From an uncultured Spongiibacteraceae bacterium (lineage in GTDB: Bacteria > Pseudomonadota > Gammaproteobacteria > Pseudomonadales > Dasaniaceae): a stretch of 5,594 bases of DNA. The translations under genes and the position numbers were made by a program. Every line of letters begins with the position of its first letter. The stretch's first letter is position 1. A model generated the notes under the pieces. It was not told the DNA's origin. It searched no databases and saw only the letters and a program-made list of their open reading frames with translations. The stretch spans positions 1-5,594 of the forward strand of contig CALBVI010000383.1 of the NCBI GenBank assembly GCA_937969395.1, written 5' to 3'. Below are positions 5,556-5,594 of the stretch, piece by piece.

Positions 5556-5594
5556 AATAAGGTGAAAGGTAATAAGGTAATAAGGTAATAAGGT
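5556..5594. repeat. Octanucleotide tandem repeat array (AATAAGGT), cut by the window end
   Basis: AATAAGGT occurs at 5556-5563, 5571-5578, 5579-5586 and 5587-5594, with a degenerate 7-base unit, GAAAGGT, at 5564-5570. The last three copies are perfect and head to tail, and the array is still running at the window edge, so the true copy number is unknown. Reading the plus strand gives TAA stops, while the minus strand (ACCTTATT) is stop-free in all frames within the perfect repeats. It could be a variable-number tandem repeat or the edge of a larger intergenic element. Confidence 0.9.

Noticed and set aside
5484..5594. A minus-strand ORF entering through the octamer repeat and running into the glutaredoxin-like gene
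   Set aside because: One frame stays open past the repeat, but it enters the antisense of a real gene, and its product shows no recognisable motif or visible start within the window.

Overview
The window looks like chromosomal DNA from a moderate-GC gammaproteobacterium, possibly a marine or aquatic lineage. The best lineage clue is a clear YjaG (DUF416) homologue, a family typical of Gammaproteobacteria. The AmtB transporter and the DUF836-type glutaredoxin fit that placement. The genus cannot be fixed from this sequence. I see no insertion sequence, phage gene, CRISPR array, tRNA or rRNA.

Left half (1-2945, minus strand): four genes read leftward as a likely operon. The order is a response regulator with a receiver domain and a long TPR tail, then a small soluble histidine kinase with no sensor domain, then a PaaI-type hotdog thioesterase, then the first 20 codons of another gene that leaves the window. 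Gaps are 42 bp, 12 bp and a 1-base stop/start overlap. The first two genes form a compact two-component pair with no DNA-binding or enzymatic output, so signalling probably runs through TPR-mediated protein contacts. The target is unknown.

Centre (2946-3810): a 123-bp divergent intergenic region carries weak promoter candidates in both directions and a CATGTAG direct repeat. It is followed rightward by yjaG (GTG start, strong ribosome binding site). A 175-bp gap then holds three TGGTGC motifs that resemble NtrC half-sites, a perfect 10-bp palindrome and a sigma-70-like promoter for the next gene.

Right half (3811-5594, plus strand): amtB encodes a complete ammonium channel with all the classical pore residues, and no glnK sits beside it. 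A bulged hairpin with a T-rich tail separates it from a small glutaredoxin-like gene with its own TATAAT box. The window ends inside an 8-bp tandem repeat array (AATAAGGT) whose full length cannot be seen.

The most interesting points are the TPR-output two-component module co-oriented with thioesterases, the possible nitrogen-responsive control region of amtB, and the octamer array cut by the window edge. None is proof of a new system; the two-component module is the best candidate for an uncharacterised pathway.
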